Part shown: piece after piece, positions 46,169 to 57,975 of the stretch
How the letters are laid out: the number at the start of each line of letters is the position of its first letter
How positions within the stretch are numbered: position 1 is the stretch's first letter
Source: Xenopus tropicalis
Taxonomy: Eukaryota; Chordata; Amphibia; Anura; Pipidae
DNA: 64,000 nt
Assembly: GCF_000004195.4 (NCBI RefSeq)
Contig: NC_030679.2
Span: 145,950,243 to 146,014,242, forward strand
Direction of reading: 5' to 3'
Position numbers and translations under genes: made by a program
Notes under the pieces: model-generated
Databases searched by the model: none
What the model was told of the DNA's origin: nothing
What the model saw: only the letters and a program-made list of their open reading frames with translations

Positions 46169-49100
46169 GTAAGGAACAAGTAATGTCTGTGTATTGGCAG
46201 GGAATATATCCCCCCCCCATGGCTGTAGGAAGGCCGGAGGGAAATGAAGAGAAAGCTGTGTGTGTATGGGGATAGGGGAAGAACAAGAAGGACACTGATG
46301 CTTATTCTGTACCTGTATTTGATCAAAAATGCAATCTACAGTTTATATATCTGCCAATAACAATCTATAGGAAATAATAATTATGGAAACAAAAGAAGAA
46401 ATTGAGATATAAATAATGGTGATTTTCCTCCTCTCTAGTCAAAAAATGCATTTTTGTCTTTTTGTGCCCATGAACAGTTTGATTTTGTTACATTACAGGA
46501 GGGAAAAATCAACTTAATGATGTTTTTCAGGCTTAACCATCATTCTACAATTAGTCAACAGTGAAATAAACAACCATTTATTGGCTCAAAATTTAAACAA
46601 ACAATTCAAAAAGCATACTATACCAAACAGTGGAAAGGTACATCCCAGTGCCCCATGGTGCCCACTCTCCTAACGCGTTTCGCACCATTGGGTGCTTCAT
46701 CAGCTTGTTGACTAATTGTATACTGATTCAGGACCTATCAGTGGGCTATAACTTAGGTTCTCTTTCTTAATCTATATTCTTATTATTTGTTAACCATCAT
46801 TCTGCATGAGAAGGATCTGGATAGGAGCACGAGGGAGTGATTAGTAGAACTAATGAGGTGCAGAGCAGGAATATCAGAGAGGAATGGGGGGTAGAAGGTG
46901 TCCAGGAAGGTGCAAAGTGCATGAACTGGCACAATCTGGCTTGGATTTTAGAATTCCAGCATTATTTTCCTCTTCTCAATACTTTCTTGTGCTGTTGTAT
47001 AGGTGCAGATGTTGAGCCAAGTTGCATTTGAGTCTTCATTATCACGGGTATGGGCTTTCTGGGACACACCTCTGTTACAGCTCATTATGGGCCCATTAAC
47101 TAAAGGTCACAATTCAATTTCACAATAAGTTATTTTCGGGGGAAAAAAACACATCAAAACTGTGACAAATCCAAAAGTGAAAATACGCCTCAATCTAAAA
47201 GCGGTCGAGATCGTTCAGAAGTCAGCGGCAGATTCTTCTTTTTCAATTGACTAATCTTTTTTTGCTTCGTGGTTTTAGAGGTTTTGATTATTTCTTTTCT
47301 TTTCTTTTTCATGCTTTTTCTTTTTTTGAAAGGCTGTTTTAATAATTCACTTTGGCATTGGCGGTTTTAAAGAAAATTAGTCTTTTTGTGGTTTCAACAA
47401 CCTCTAGAACAGGGGTCCCCAACCTTTCCTACTCGTGAGCCACAGTCAAATGTAAAAAGACTTGGGGAGCAACACAAGCACCATAAAAGTTCATGGAGGA
47501 GCCAAAAAAGGGCTGTGATTGGCTATTAGGGGCTTCTATGCAGCCTATCAGCTTACAGGGGATTTATTTGGTAGGAAATCTTGTTTTTATTCAACCAAAA
47601 CTTGCCCCCAAGTCAGGAATTCAAAAATAACTCCCTGGTTTGGGGGCACTGAGAGCAACACCCAAGGGGTTGGGGAGCAACATGTTGCCCCTGAGCCACT
47701 GGTTGGGGATCACTGCTCTAGAACCACAAAAATGAGAATGTTGATAAATGGGTCTCTAAGGGGCACATTCACTAAAATCCAGATCTTTGGGGGCTCAAAA
47801 CACGATATGGTAAAAATTTGGAGTAACCGCGATAATTTCTGATGTTCTAAAATGTCAAGAAAATGCTTTTATGGGCGTATGAAAATTTCATAATTGCGTT
47901 CCAAAATAATGATATTTTCGTGCCGAAAAATTCGTTAAGCCACAAAAACCTTTCTGGCTTTGGAAGCCTCCATAGGACTCAATGGTAGTCGACAGATCAA
48001 ACCTGGCGCAAAGATAGCCCCGAGAAAAGTGTAACCAAAGCGTTAACGAATTCCGAAATGTTCGTATTTTTTGCGCAAAGTACAATTTTTTTGTACGTTA
48101 ACAAACGTTTCACATTCCGAAATGTTCTATCAGTTAGAAAAAAGTTAGAAAAATATCAAATTATCTCAAAATTGTTTAGTAAATGGGCCCCTAAGTGTTG
48201 GATTTTAAATACTGAACATTCTGTGCCAGCCCAAAACACAACTAATAGTAAACCAGAGGGTTACTGCAAAGACATTTTTTGATGGAGCCTGAAGTGACCA
48301 GTCCCTGTTCCCCTCCAGGCCCATGTCTCTGTTAAAAAGGTAGGGGAGGGGCCGGGGAGGGGGACTACAATACAATACAAAATAGCTCTAGCAATGTATA
48401 TACAGTGACTTGTCGTTACAGGGTGACAGACTATCTATACAGAACTTTTTGGCAGCTAATCCTGACATACCACATTCCTGTCTCCTGTTCTGATGGTAAC
48501 TTGGGGCCACAAGGGATTCTGGTTCCTGGAGATATTTTAGTAGGTGCAGTGATTCCCATTCATACTGATATTTTGTACAGAAAGGTGACGTTTCAGGAGA
48601 AACCAACATCAGACATTTGTACCACGTAAGTCATTTCCTCAATTATACCGTTGCAACATTACTACAACCTTGTAATGCCTTAATATTATCGGTTCTTCGC
48701 TTCAATTCTAGCCTAGAATCCATTTGGTTTAGAAGACTCTCTTTGCCCAGTGTGTTCCTTTATTTAGATCAGGGGCCCCCCAATTTTTCTTACTCATGAA
48801 CCACAGTCAAATGTAAAAAGACTTGGAGAGCAACACAAGCACCATAAAAGTTCATGGAGGAGCCAAATAAGGGCTGTGATTGGCTATGCACCCTATCAGC
48901 TTACAGGGGGCTTTGTTTGATAGTAAATCTTGTTTTTATTCAACCAAAACTTTCCCCCAAGTCAGGAATTCAAAAATAACTCCCTGGTTTGGGGGCACTG
49001 AGAGCAACATCCAAGGGGTTGGGGAGCAACATGTTGCCCCCAAGCCATTGGTTGGGGATCACTGAGAGATCACTATTACACTGCTGTGACATTGCTTACA

Positions 49101-52100
49101 TTGTAACATTTACCCCATCTATATTTAGTAGTGATAAAAATAAGCAGATGGAGTGAGCAATGTAAAAAATAAACTTACTTTGATGCTCTTAGTAGGAACC
49201 ACCCAAGACCACTGCCCATAGTAACAATTATTTAGTGCAAATGAAGAAGATGCCACTGGATGTGGGGGTATTGGAAATACCCTGTGCTCGGTTTTTAGCC
49301 TGTGCCTTAATTTATGTGATATTTTCTACTTTTTTTACTGTCAAGGTTTCTACTTCAGTTCTACCAGCAGTTGCAAGCCTTGAGGTATGCAGTGGAAGAG
49401 ATCAACAGGAGTTCTGACATTCTCCCAAACGCTACCCTCGGTTTCTATGCTTATGACTCTTGTGCGGCAATGCGAAATGAGTTGCAAGGGACTCTCTGGA
49501 TGCTGACCGGCCTGAGCCAGGAGATACCAAATTACTGCTGCCGGGAAAGTCCTCCACTGTCTGCTATCATTGGGCACTCAAAATCCTCCTTTTCCATGTT
49601 AATGGCACATATCTTGGGACTATACAGATTTCCACAGGTAGGAATTGCTAGAAGATGCATATGGAAGAAAGCTGGTGGGAGTGATTAGGCAGGGTGGTTG
49701 GCTAAGTAAAGTATTTCTTAAGAAGTTATGGAGTTGATTGTAAATGTAAGGAGCAGCGAGAGTGATAATTGTACGGCATGGAAGAACATTGAAAATTAGT
49801 AGTATGGAAAGGTGATGGCTCTGAAAGGAACAGGGGAGACTTCCAGGAACATATGGAGACAGAGGAGTAGAAATGTAATATGGTGGAAAAATGTATGTCA
49901 ATGTTTCTATCTACAGATTAGTTGCTTCTCAACCAGCTCTCTATTGAGTGACAGGACACAGTTTCCTTCCTTCTTTAGAACTGTCCCAAGCGATGAGTTT
50001 CAGTCCAGGGGGCTGGCCCAAATGGTTTTACATTTTAAATGGACGTGGGTTGGGCTCGTAGCCTCTAACGATGACTATGGTTTTGAGGGATTAAAGATAA
50101 TAAAAGATGAGATAACAAAGGGAGGAGCTTGTGTTGCCTACACAGTATATATTGCAACCAACCAGGACAATAAAAACATGCCGGACATTGTACAAATGAT
50201 AAAAGAATCAACTGCTAATGTGATCATTGTCTTTTCTGCCGATATCTTCTTGTTTCCTCTTCTGGATGAGATGGTCAACCAGAATGTCACTGGGAAACAA
50301 TTTGTCGCCAGTGAAGGTTGGTCTGTATCAAATATTTTTACCAACTACTCTAAAATACTGTCTGGAACTATTGGCTTTGCAATACAAAGCTCAAACATCC
50401 CAGGGTTTCAAGAATATCTCAACTCTGTTAATCCCTACAACACCCCTGGGACCACTTGGTCTAAAATGTTCTGGGAAGAAGCTTTTAATTGCTCATTTTC
50501 TCAATCTCAAAACCAAACGCTAAATCTGAGCAAAACTAAAAAAACATGCACGGGAGATGAGAATCTAGAACATGTCCAAAGTGGCTATAATGATGTGTCC
50601 ACTTTAAGATCCTCCTACAATTTCTATACTTCAGTATATGTGACCGCAAAAGCTCTGGATGACCTCAGTCGCTGTCAATCTTTGGATGGTGCATTGCCTG
50701 GAGCAAAATGTTCTGATTTAACAAACTTTGGACCATGGCAGGTAAAAGTACAAACAATGTCATTTTGAAATTTTGAAAGTTATGCACATTATGATTGAAA
50801 ATGAAAACCAACACTTGCCCCCAAGTCAGAAATTCAAAAATAACTACCTGGTTTGGGGGCACTGAGAGCAACATCCAAGGGGTTTGGGAGCAACATGTTG
50901 CCCCTGAGTCACTGGTTGGGGATCACTGCTTTAAAGAGTAAGCAAAACTATTATAGGATCATTAAAACCAGAGGATACCTAATAGCCAATCTTAGCCCTT
51001 AATTGGCACCTCCATGAACTTTTATGATGCTTGCGTTACTCCCCAAGTCTTTTTACATTTGACTGTTGCTCACGAGTAAGAAAGGTTGGGGATCCCTGCC
51101 AGCCATTTTGGTCAAAGCGGAAGTTTTATTGCCAGACAGTTTTTTTAACATTTTGCATTGTTTCATATTAAGGCCTTTTCTCAGGGGGAACTTTGAGTTT
51201 ACCCAGGAAAACAATATATTGTTTGTTTCAGGACAACCTAAGCTTTCAAAATATGGTATTGTGTAATTCCAATTCTGTAACAAGAAATGTCTGAAATGAA
51301 AAAGAAAATCAAATTTTCAATAATATCAACACACATACTAGAAACAAAAATTATTTTATGCACGAATGTACAACTGATTTGGAAAGTCCCATGTCTCCTG
51401 AACGTGCCAATACCAAATATATATAGTTTTATGGAGATTTCTCACATGTATAGGTCAAAAACTCCCAGCAGTACACTACCAAATTTCCAAAACACTGCTT
51501 CAGAAAGCTGCATACTTTAGATTTCAAGGACAAAAATTCCACTAACAGAAGGTTTATCCCAGAATATTGTACATTTTTGGAAAGAACAGATTCTGGGGAA
51601 TCCAGAATAGCCACAACTGTCTGTCTACTCCAAACTATCAAGTCGCAATGCATTCCTAAAGTTATAGTATTTTATCAAAATTTGTGAAATCTTTAAAAAA
51701 TCACTTCAAAGCTTCCAGTCTATAGTATATTATCTCCTATAGGTCATAAAGTAACCACATAAAACACCCTAAATATGAATGCCAGGGGTCCACTGAACAG
51801 TTTGATGCCCAATATGTATAGGTTTACCTAAGTATGTGGCATGTAGGGGCCCCAACGGGAACATACCCCCATATGATTTGTCATTTCAGCTCCTGCAAAA
51901 TCAACACATTTACATCATTATATGTGGGATAAAGCTAGTAAAAAGTACACTCACCCAAGAAAGTCATATATTTTTGGAAAGTACACATTCCCCCGAATCT
52001 AAAATGGGTACCCATGTCTTTCTACTCCAAAGTATCAAGCCGCAAAGCTTTTCTAAAGTTAGCAATTTTTATGATATTTCCAAAAATCTCCCATAGATCA

Positions 52101-55100
52101 TTAGGTACCAAGATAAAACACCCTTAATTTGAACGCCAGGGGTCCACTGAACAGTTTGATACCCAATATGTATAGGTTTACCTAAATAAGTGTCATGTAG
52201 GGGCCCCAACGGGAACATACCCCTATATGATTTATCATTTCGGCTCCTGCAAAATCAACACATTTACATCCTTTATGTGGGATAATGCTACAACAAGTAC
52301 ACTCACCCCAGAAAGCCATATATTTTTGAAAAGTACACATCCCCCCGAATCTATAATGGGTAAACATTTCTTTTTGGGTGCTAAACAGGACATCTAGCAG
52401 GCCCTCCTCTTTTCCCATATCTACTCTTGGTCTCCCAGTAAGCTTTCTTGCCTTCTAAGCCAATCATATCACTCCCCTGCTTGTAACCAGGCCAAATGAT
52501 GTCACAAGCAAAGGAAGCTAAGGCATAGAGAAGTTTCGTATTCAACAATTTCCTTCAAAAATTCACAACTAGGACTAAACCTTAATTGTCTATAATATGA
52601 TATTTGTGTCCATCATTGGTTCTTTGATGCAATATTGTAAGTACAACAGATGCAAGATGCATGTTCAGGAGCAACTTTTCCCCCCCCCAAATGTACAGTT
52701 AACGCATTATATTAAGAACGTCCGGGTGAAGCTCAGGAATGGAAGACAAGTTTTCTTTCATAAGGATGGAAACCCACCGGCTGTTTATGATATAATAAAC
52801 TTGCAGCCAGAGTCAAACGGTACCCTGAAGCAAGTGAAAGTGGGAAGCTACGACACGTTGAATTCTTCTGGGGAAATCTTTAGCCTTGACACAAGCTCAG
52901 TGTGGTGGGCAACTTCCAATGCTGAAGTAAGTAAGCGCAATTCATCTGTGGATAGTATCACTTTTTGGATTATTAATGTAGTAACCCAATACTTCAGGGT
53001 TTTCAATCAGGAGTTTTCCTTGGACACCTAAAGAGGTCCTAAGTTCCCTCCTATGTGAAAAGTAAGCTTCCCCTGTATTTCTAGGAATGCCCAGTAGGTG
53101 GCAATACAAAAGGAAGTGGCTACATGTGCTCAAGGTCTTTCCTGGGGCCTCACTAAGTGAAAGACAGGCACCAGATAGATAGTATGAGCAGCACAAAAGC
53201 TCCAACAAGGAAATTAGATGGTTAGAACCCTGCGGTATAAAAGACCACCAGCTTAGGGATTCAAGTGGTTGAGCTTAAGCTGGCCATACTACGGGTGGTG
53301 ATATCGGGGAGGCATGTAGGCGAATTCGATCTTTTGGCCCTGGGCAATGGGCAATGGGGCAGTCGGTTCGGGAACCGCATCAACGAGCCGATGTGGTCCC
53401 CAATCCGACTGGATTTTCTAACCTGCCCGATCGATATCTGGCCAATTTCTTTTTTTTCCATTTGAAAATTTTTGTTTATTTTTCTTTACAAGTAGTACAG
53501 AACACAACATTGGGGGATAAAGAAAGGAAGGAGAGAAAGGAGGTAAGTAGGAGGGGGGGGGAGTCCATGCGGAGCAATGCCACTTTTTTGGTTGCAAGGG
53601 TGTTTCAATATCTGGCCAATTTCAGGCCAGATATCGGTCGGCCAGGCCCCTCGGTTCTGCCCCTACATGGGCCGATAAGCTGCCGAAACGGTCCAAGGGA
53701 CCCATATCAGCAGCTATAATCGGCTCGTGTATGGGGACCTTTAGGGACCCAGTGTGTGAGATTTCTGAAGCACGGGACTGCTGGGAGTTGCCACTAGGGA
53801 TGCACCGAATCCAGGATTCGGTTTGGTTTTCGGCCTTTTTGAGCAGGGTACGGTTTTGGCCGAATTCACGTTTCTGGCTGAAACGAATCTGAATCCTAAT
53901 TAGTAGTTATGAGCGAATCTGTCCCGTTTCGCTTCGCCATAAAATTCGCGAAACAGCAAAAAATTAGCGAAACGCATTTGTAGCATGATTTTTCTGTTGC
54001 CTGCGTCTAGTTTTTGTCGTCTACATATATTTTTTTTGTCGTGCACAGGTTTTTGACACAACCTTGCCTTTTTAACGCGACCATGCCCCATTTTCATGCG
54101 TGGCGACAAAAAAACACGGCGAATTTTTCCGCAGCAAATTTTCACGGAAGTTTCCCGAAACAATGCGCCAATGGCAAAATGCAGAAATTCGCTGCGAATC
54201 CATGCCTGGCGAAAAAAATTCGCTCATCACTACTAATTAGCATAAATTGGCATATGTCAATTAGAATTCCGAAGGGTTAAATGTTAGGGGGGGATTTTTT
54301 AACCCTTCCGCATCCTAATTCGGCCGAATCTATCAGGGTGGGTTTGGTGCATCCCTTGTTGTCACCCTAACCAGTCAGTGCTCAAATTCCTCTGCATGCA
54401 GCACACACACACATGTTAACACTATAGCACACCCAGGGATGGGCTACACTAAAAATAATTAACGGGGAACTAAAACTTAACAAAAAATTACGTTAGAAAT
54501 GCTGTATAATGTGTTTTGCGCTTTTGTACCAGCCCAAGGCAAAAACAGCCTATTAGCATTAAAGATCTGTGCCTGCGAATATGCGCTTAGTAGGCGTCCA
54601 TTTTCTTTCGTTTATCATTTAGTTGAGCTTAGGGAATAACTGACAATATACAGAATGTATAGAGTACAAAAGTCACGATACAAAGCTGTTTTTTTTCCAC
54701 AACCCCTCAATTTAGCTTCTCAACAGCTGCCTAAAGTACACTGATCATGTACAGCCTAATGGACTGTCCTAACAAAATCCAAGATGGAGAGCTCCTATGC
54801 ACAACTTTGAAGGCCTGGATCATCACAGTTATAGAGATGCTGAACCTTTAGGCTGGTGCAATACATTCCGTATATAAAATACATATAGAAAACATTTATC
54901 GCCATAATTCTTTCAGTTCTCCTTTAAGCCATTGTTTTTGGGTACAATGAACTGATCCAAGTTTGATATTAGATTTTCTTTTTTTTTTTCTTTTTCAAGA
55001 TTCCCCTCTCTGTTTGCAGCCAGAGCTGCCCAGTGGGGTTCAAAAAAGTAGCAAAGAAAGGGGAACCAGTGTGCTGCTTCCAGTGTGTTCCCTGTTCCCA

Positions 55101-57109
55101 AGGGGAGATCTCCAATCAGACAGGTGAGTGACCCCCCCAAAAAAAACTTAAATGTAGTTTCGAAGCTTAATATGGCCTTTTATTCATTGTAGATCACCCG
55201 GAGAAGGGATAGTTTCCCTTCAGGGCACTTTATTTACATTAATGAGGGCAACACGGTTCTGTATTCATGGTTGGTACCAACAATATTTCCTACTGGGGAC
55301 ATAGACCACACAGAGATACAAAACCTTCTCCAACTGGCTTCCAATTTTTCATCATTCTGAGCCATTTCTAAAACAAAGTAAATCGGATCATACACATGAA
55401 GATCCAGTTATTTGCTGAGGGAGGAACAAGCAGATCTCTGCCTGATTTGGCCCCCCACCAGCTGGACCAAATTGGACTAATCCACATGTTGGCCAAGGGA
55501 CCAATGATTAAATCATACTACAGGAGTAGGCGGAGATAAGGGACATACCACTTATTAAAGGGGAACTCAACCCAAACACAACTTAAGCTTTGTTTTAAAA
55601 TAAACCATAATTTTAAGCATTAAGCAAAATACATCAATTACAAAAAATATGCATGTTTAATGTAATAATTTGGTTTGGAACAGTTCCCTAAGCCCCGCCC
55701 CCTGTTTCCTAAGCCCTGCCCCCTGTTCCCCTGCTGATCTATTACTTTGAGACTCAAATAAAATGTAACAGTAGTCGCCTCAGCCTGCCTTCAGCCTGCA
55801 TTCTCCCAATCCCACAATTCCCTGCTGCACATGTGATGCCAATAAGGAAAGGAACATCCCAGTGCAATGCATTGTGGGTTATGTAGTTTCTGCATGCTGT
55901 ATGTAAGCTGTGGAGAAGTTGTTACAACTTGAAACATCAGTGTTTTAGTCCCTCCTCCCCTGCCAGGATTTCAAATGATGCAGAAGGAGTGTTTGCAGCT
56001 GGATTTCAGCATATAAAAATTGTATTTTTTCATACTTTTCGTAGGAACAGATTACAGTGATAGGGATATTAGGGTTGTCTGAGCATGAGTTTCCCTTTAA
56101 CTATTATACAGATGGTATGTTGACTTTATTTGGTGGTCATACTCCAAACAAAATGTAAGAATATCTCAATAATAAATATTTCCATTTTTTCAATCTAGAT
56201 GCCATTGAGTGCTGGAGTTGCCCCTGGGACATGTGGCCCAACAGTGCAAGAGACAGATGCATTGTAAAGCCCATTGAGTTCCTTTCCTACGAGGATCCCC
56301 TGGGGATCATCCTGGCAGCCACCAGTACTCTCTCCTCTATGGTCCCAATTTCCGTCTTTCGACTTTTCATTCATTATAAATCCACCCCAATTGTGAGAGC
56401 CAATAACTATTCAGTGAGTTGTATTCTCTTAGTATCTCTGTCTTTCTGCTTCCTCTGTGCTTTGGCTTTCATTGGTTACCCCCAACCTGAGAACTGCCTT
56501 CTGCGCCAGGCGGCATTTGGCCTCGTCTTTACCCTCTGTGTATCCTGCATTTTGGCCAAAACTGTTATTGTTGTTTTTGCCTTCATGGCCACTAAACCCG
56601 GGAGCAGCCTCAAAAAATGGACAACTCCCCGTGTGCCCTACATGATCATTACCATCTGCACCTTCATACAACTCACTTTGTGCATTTTCTGGCTCTCTAT
56701 CTCCCCTCCTTTCCCACAATACAATATTGAAGCCAAACCTGGAATCATTGTTGTAGAGTGCAATGAAAATTCTCCATTTGCCTTCTGGTGCATGCTGGGA
56801 TATCTTGGACTTTTAGCCACTGTCAGTTTCACTGTAGCTTTCCTGGCCAGGAGGCTCCCAGACAACTTCAATGAGGCCAAACTAATAACATTCAGCATGT
56901 TGGCCTTCCTCAGTGTGTGGGTGTACTTTATCCCAGCCTCTCTCAGTGCCCAGGGCAAGTATACTGTTGCCATGGAGATCTTTGCCATTCTGACTTCCAG
57001 TTGGGCCCTTGTGTTCTGCATGTTCCTCCCCAAATGTTTCATCATATTGTTCAGACCCGACATGAACTCTAGGGACAACCTTATGGGAAAAGACAGAAGC
57101 AGTAGATGA
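46164..57109 (+). CDS. V2R gene D, complete, with a switched C-tail (862 aa)
   Basis: Exons: 46164-46168 (proposed), 48422-48625, 49346-49637, 49917-50741, 52699-52926, 55000-55123 and 56199-57109, totalling 2589 nt and 862 residues. Flytrap, linker and seven helices match B and C. The last 14 codons differ: after RPDMN it reads SRDNLMGKDRSSR instead of [11 protein letters not shown]. The 3' flank is unrelated to that of A-C, with its own AATAAA at 57339. A nearly identical copy of the lost 3' end lies at 57976-58188. So D looks like a chimera with the end of another V2R. The frame is open and the gene probably functional. Confidence 0.92.
46547..46790. mobile_element. SINE-like repeat with 13-bp duplication
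   Basis: Flanked by TAACCATCATTCT at 46534-46546 and 46791-46803. The long duplication suggests retroposition. It carries TAGTCAACA, GCACCATTGGGTGCTTCATC and CTTGTTGACTAATTG. Confidence 0.72.
47083..47755. repeat. Shared MITE (GGGCCCATTAACTAA), split by a hAT-like insertion
   Basis: Counterpart of 15062-15462 and 30044-30402. Interrupted at 47410-47715. Confidence 0.6.
47410..47715 (+). mobile_element. hAT-like MITE with 8-bp duplication, young copy
   Basis: CAGGGGTCCCCAACCTTTCC ... GGTTGGGGATCACTG, 306 bp, flanked by CTCTAGAA at 47402-47409 and 47716-47723. The B flank keeps the empty CCTCTAGAACCAC. It proves the 8-bp duplication of this common family. Confidence 0.88.
47756..48194. mobile_element. 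MITE with AAGGGGCACATTCACTAA ends, unexpanded copy
   Basis: Same as 30403-30861, with right end TTTAGTAAATGGGCCCCTAA. Confidence 0.65.
48422..48625 (+). CDS. Gene D exon 2, N-terminus
   Basis: 204 nt, acceptor GTTACAG|G, donor ACC AC|GTAAGT. GPQGILVPGDILVGAVIPIH, FQEKPTSDICT. Confidence 0.88.
48770..49064. mobile_element. hAT-like MITE in gene D intron 2
   Basis: CAGGGGCCCCCCAATTTTTC ... GGTTGGGGATCACTG, ortholog of 31453-31758. Confidence 0.68.
49346..49637 (+). CDS. Gene D exon 3, first lobe of ligand domain
   Basis: 292 nt, acceptor GTCAAG|G, donor CAG|GTAGGA. QALRYAVEEINRSSDILPN, IPNYCCRESPPLSAIIGHSK. Confidence 0.95.
49917..50741 (+). CDS. Gene D exon 4, ligand-binding domain core
   Basis: 825 nt, phase 0. 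ISCFSTSSLLSD, VASNDDYGFEG, FVASEGWSVSNIFTNYSKI, TCTGDENLEHVQSGYNDV (Asn of B and C changed to Ser). Confidence 0.96.
50800..51098. mobile_element. hAT-like MITE in gene D intron 4, uninterrupted
   Basis: Carries the empty piggyBac site CACTGCTTTAAAGAGTAAGC (about 50925-50944), which is filled in gene C. Confidence 0.65.
51099..52371 (-). mobile_element. Inverted partial piggyBac-like element, D copy
   Basis: Ortholog of 39554-41262 with fewer ~390-bp units. The left junction GATCCCTGCCAGCCATTTTG and right junction TTTCTTTTTGGGTGCT match gene C. Confidence 0.78.
52699..52926 (+). CDS. Gene D exon 5, end of ligand domain
   Basis: 228 nt, phase 0. LTHYIKNVRVKLRNGRQVFF (Glu of B and C changed to Gln), DGNPPAVYDIINLQPES, donor GAA|GTAAGT. 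Confidence 0.95.
53278..53740. mobile_element. Harbinger-like element (TTA duplication) with a nested retrocopy
   Basis: TTA at 53275-53277 and 53741-53743, ends AGCTGGCCATAC / GTATGGGGACCT. B and C keep the empty GAGCTTAGGGACCC. A 3-bp TTA duplication fits PIF/Harbinger. Confidence 0.75.
53450..53607 (-). mobile_element. Retroposed RNA 3' end, poly(A), 16-bp duplication
   Basis: Flanked by ATATCTGGCCAATTTC at 53434-53449 and 53608-53623. Read on the minus strand it ends GAAAAATAAACAAAAATTTT, then CAAATGG and eight As: an AATAAA signal followed by a poly(A) tail. It is a 158-bp retrocopy of a transcript 3' end or a SINE-like RNA. The source is unknown to me. Confidence 0.75.
53795..54356. 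mobile_element. hAT-type MITE (TAGGGATGCACC) with another hAT MITE inside
   Basis: Ortholog of 23756-24003 and 42215-42475, enlarged by the insertion at 53904-54232. Right end GGTTTGGTGCATCCCTT. Confidence 0.75.
53904..54232 (+). mobile_element. hAT-type MITE, TAGTGATGAGC family
   Basis: TAGTTATGAGC ... GCTCATCACTA, flanked by CTAATTAG at 53896-53903 and 54233-54240. Gene C shows the empty CCTAATTAGCATAAATTAGC. Confidence 0.88.
54473..54923. mobile_element. piggyBac-type MITE, TTAA-flanked
   Basis: TTAA 54469-54472 and 54924-54927. Left end CGGGGAACTAAAACTTAAC, right end TTTCAGTTCTCCT. Confidence 0.75.
55000..55123 (+). CDS. Gene D exon 6, cysteine-rich linker
   Basis: 124 nt, acceptor TTTTTCAAG|ATT, donor ACA G|GTGAGT. 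IPLSVCSQSCPVGFKK, PVCCFQCVPCSQGEISNQT. Confidence 0.95.
55124..56198. other. Gene D intron 6 with TTAA-flanked MITE
   Basis: Matches intron 6 of C. Contains TTAAAGGGGAACTCAACCC (about 55554) and GAGTTTCCCTTTAA (about 56090). Acceptor TTTTTTCAATCTAG. Confidence 0.55.
56199..57109 (+). CDS. Gene D exon 7, seven-helix domain with foreign C-tail
   Basis: 911 nt. Identical in type to C up to about 57068 ([13 protein letters not shown]), then SRDNLMGKDRSSR and TGA at 57107-57109. NLMGK resembles the NLMGK/HLMGK tails of other V2Rs, so the switch is to a genuine V2R end, not random sequence. Confidence 0.95.
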
Positions 57110-57338
57110 ATAACTCAAAGTGCACGTTAAGATGAATATAATCATAAGTCTATAAATTGTATGTAACTTGTATGCATATATATATATAATATATGTGATT
57201 CATAAATATGAATATGTAGAACTGACTAATGCTGATAACTACAATATTAAAACAACCAGTCCCTCCCTTACTGGTAAATTAGACCCCCAACTGTGCCCAG
57301 GGTGGTGCTTTTCTGTATTCTTACATGATAAGCGACTC

Positions 57339-57344
57339 AATAAA
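57339..57344 (+). terminator. Poly(A) signal of gene D (new 3' UTR)
   Basis: AATAAA in GCGACTCAATAAAGCCACAG, 230 nt after the stop. Unrelated to the signals of A-C. Confidence 0.6.
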
Positions 57345-57379
57345 GCCACAGACTGTAGGGATTGTGACTATAACCAGTA

Positions 57380-57460
57380 CAGGTATGGGATCCGTTATCC
57401 AGAAACCCATTATCTAGAAAGTTTTGAATGATGGGAAGGCCATCTTCCCATAGACTCCTG
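57380..57460. repeat. Transposon end, CAGGTATGGGATCC type
   Basis: CAGGTATGGGATCCGTTATC and GGAAGGCCATCTTCC match the left end of the element at 11249. Only about 80 bp remains. Confidence 0.65.
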
Positions 57461-57545
57461 GTGAAAAATATCACTAATAGAGAGTGAAGCCTAAGTCAGT
57501 GTCTTGATCTCTAGACTTATTTTATGGGTTAAAGTTTGATTATGG

Positions 57546-57902
57546 AGCTTATGGGGCATGTCGGTATATTATACTCCTACATTATTACTGTCAGGGCCTG
57601 TTCGGCTACTGTTTTGGCTCTCTTCAGAGGTGAATCCAAGATGGCGGCACCCATTGTCTCCATGTGGGTCACGATGCCAGGATGATTATTTCATCGCCAA
57701 AGTCAAAGTCAAAATAAAAAGAAGCCAAGGACACAAGTTCATTGCCAAAATACAAGTTCCTGGGTGCCCTCTAAATTACATTCTTGGACTGTTATCTGAA
57801 CTCTGGCTTCTTCCTTGGCCGTGACTGCAAACCCAACAGTAGCCGAACAGGCCCTGACAGTAATAATGTAGGAATATAATGTACTGACATGGCCCATAAG
57901 CT
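57546..57902. mobile_element. Fold-back MITE with 66-bp inverted arms
   Basis: Arms 57546-57611 and 57837-57902 pair almost perfectly (ACATTATTACTGTCAGGGCC and its complement). The middle holds CCAAGATGGCGGCACCCATT. It lies in the segment that separates the end of D from its stranded 3' copy. Confidence 0.8.
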
Positions 57903-57975
57903 ACATACTGAGGGGAGCTCCCAAAGAGGGTCTCCTGGCGGGAGTACCAGGAATAAGCCCAAGTGAGAGGGCTTA

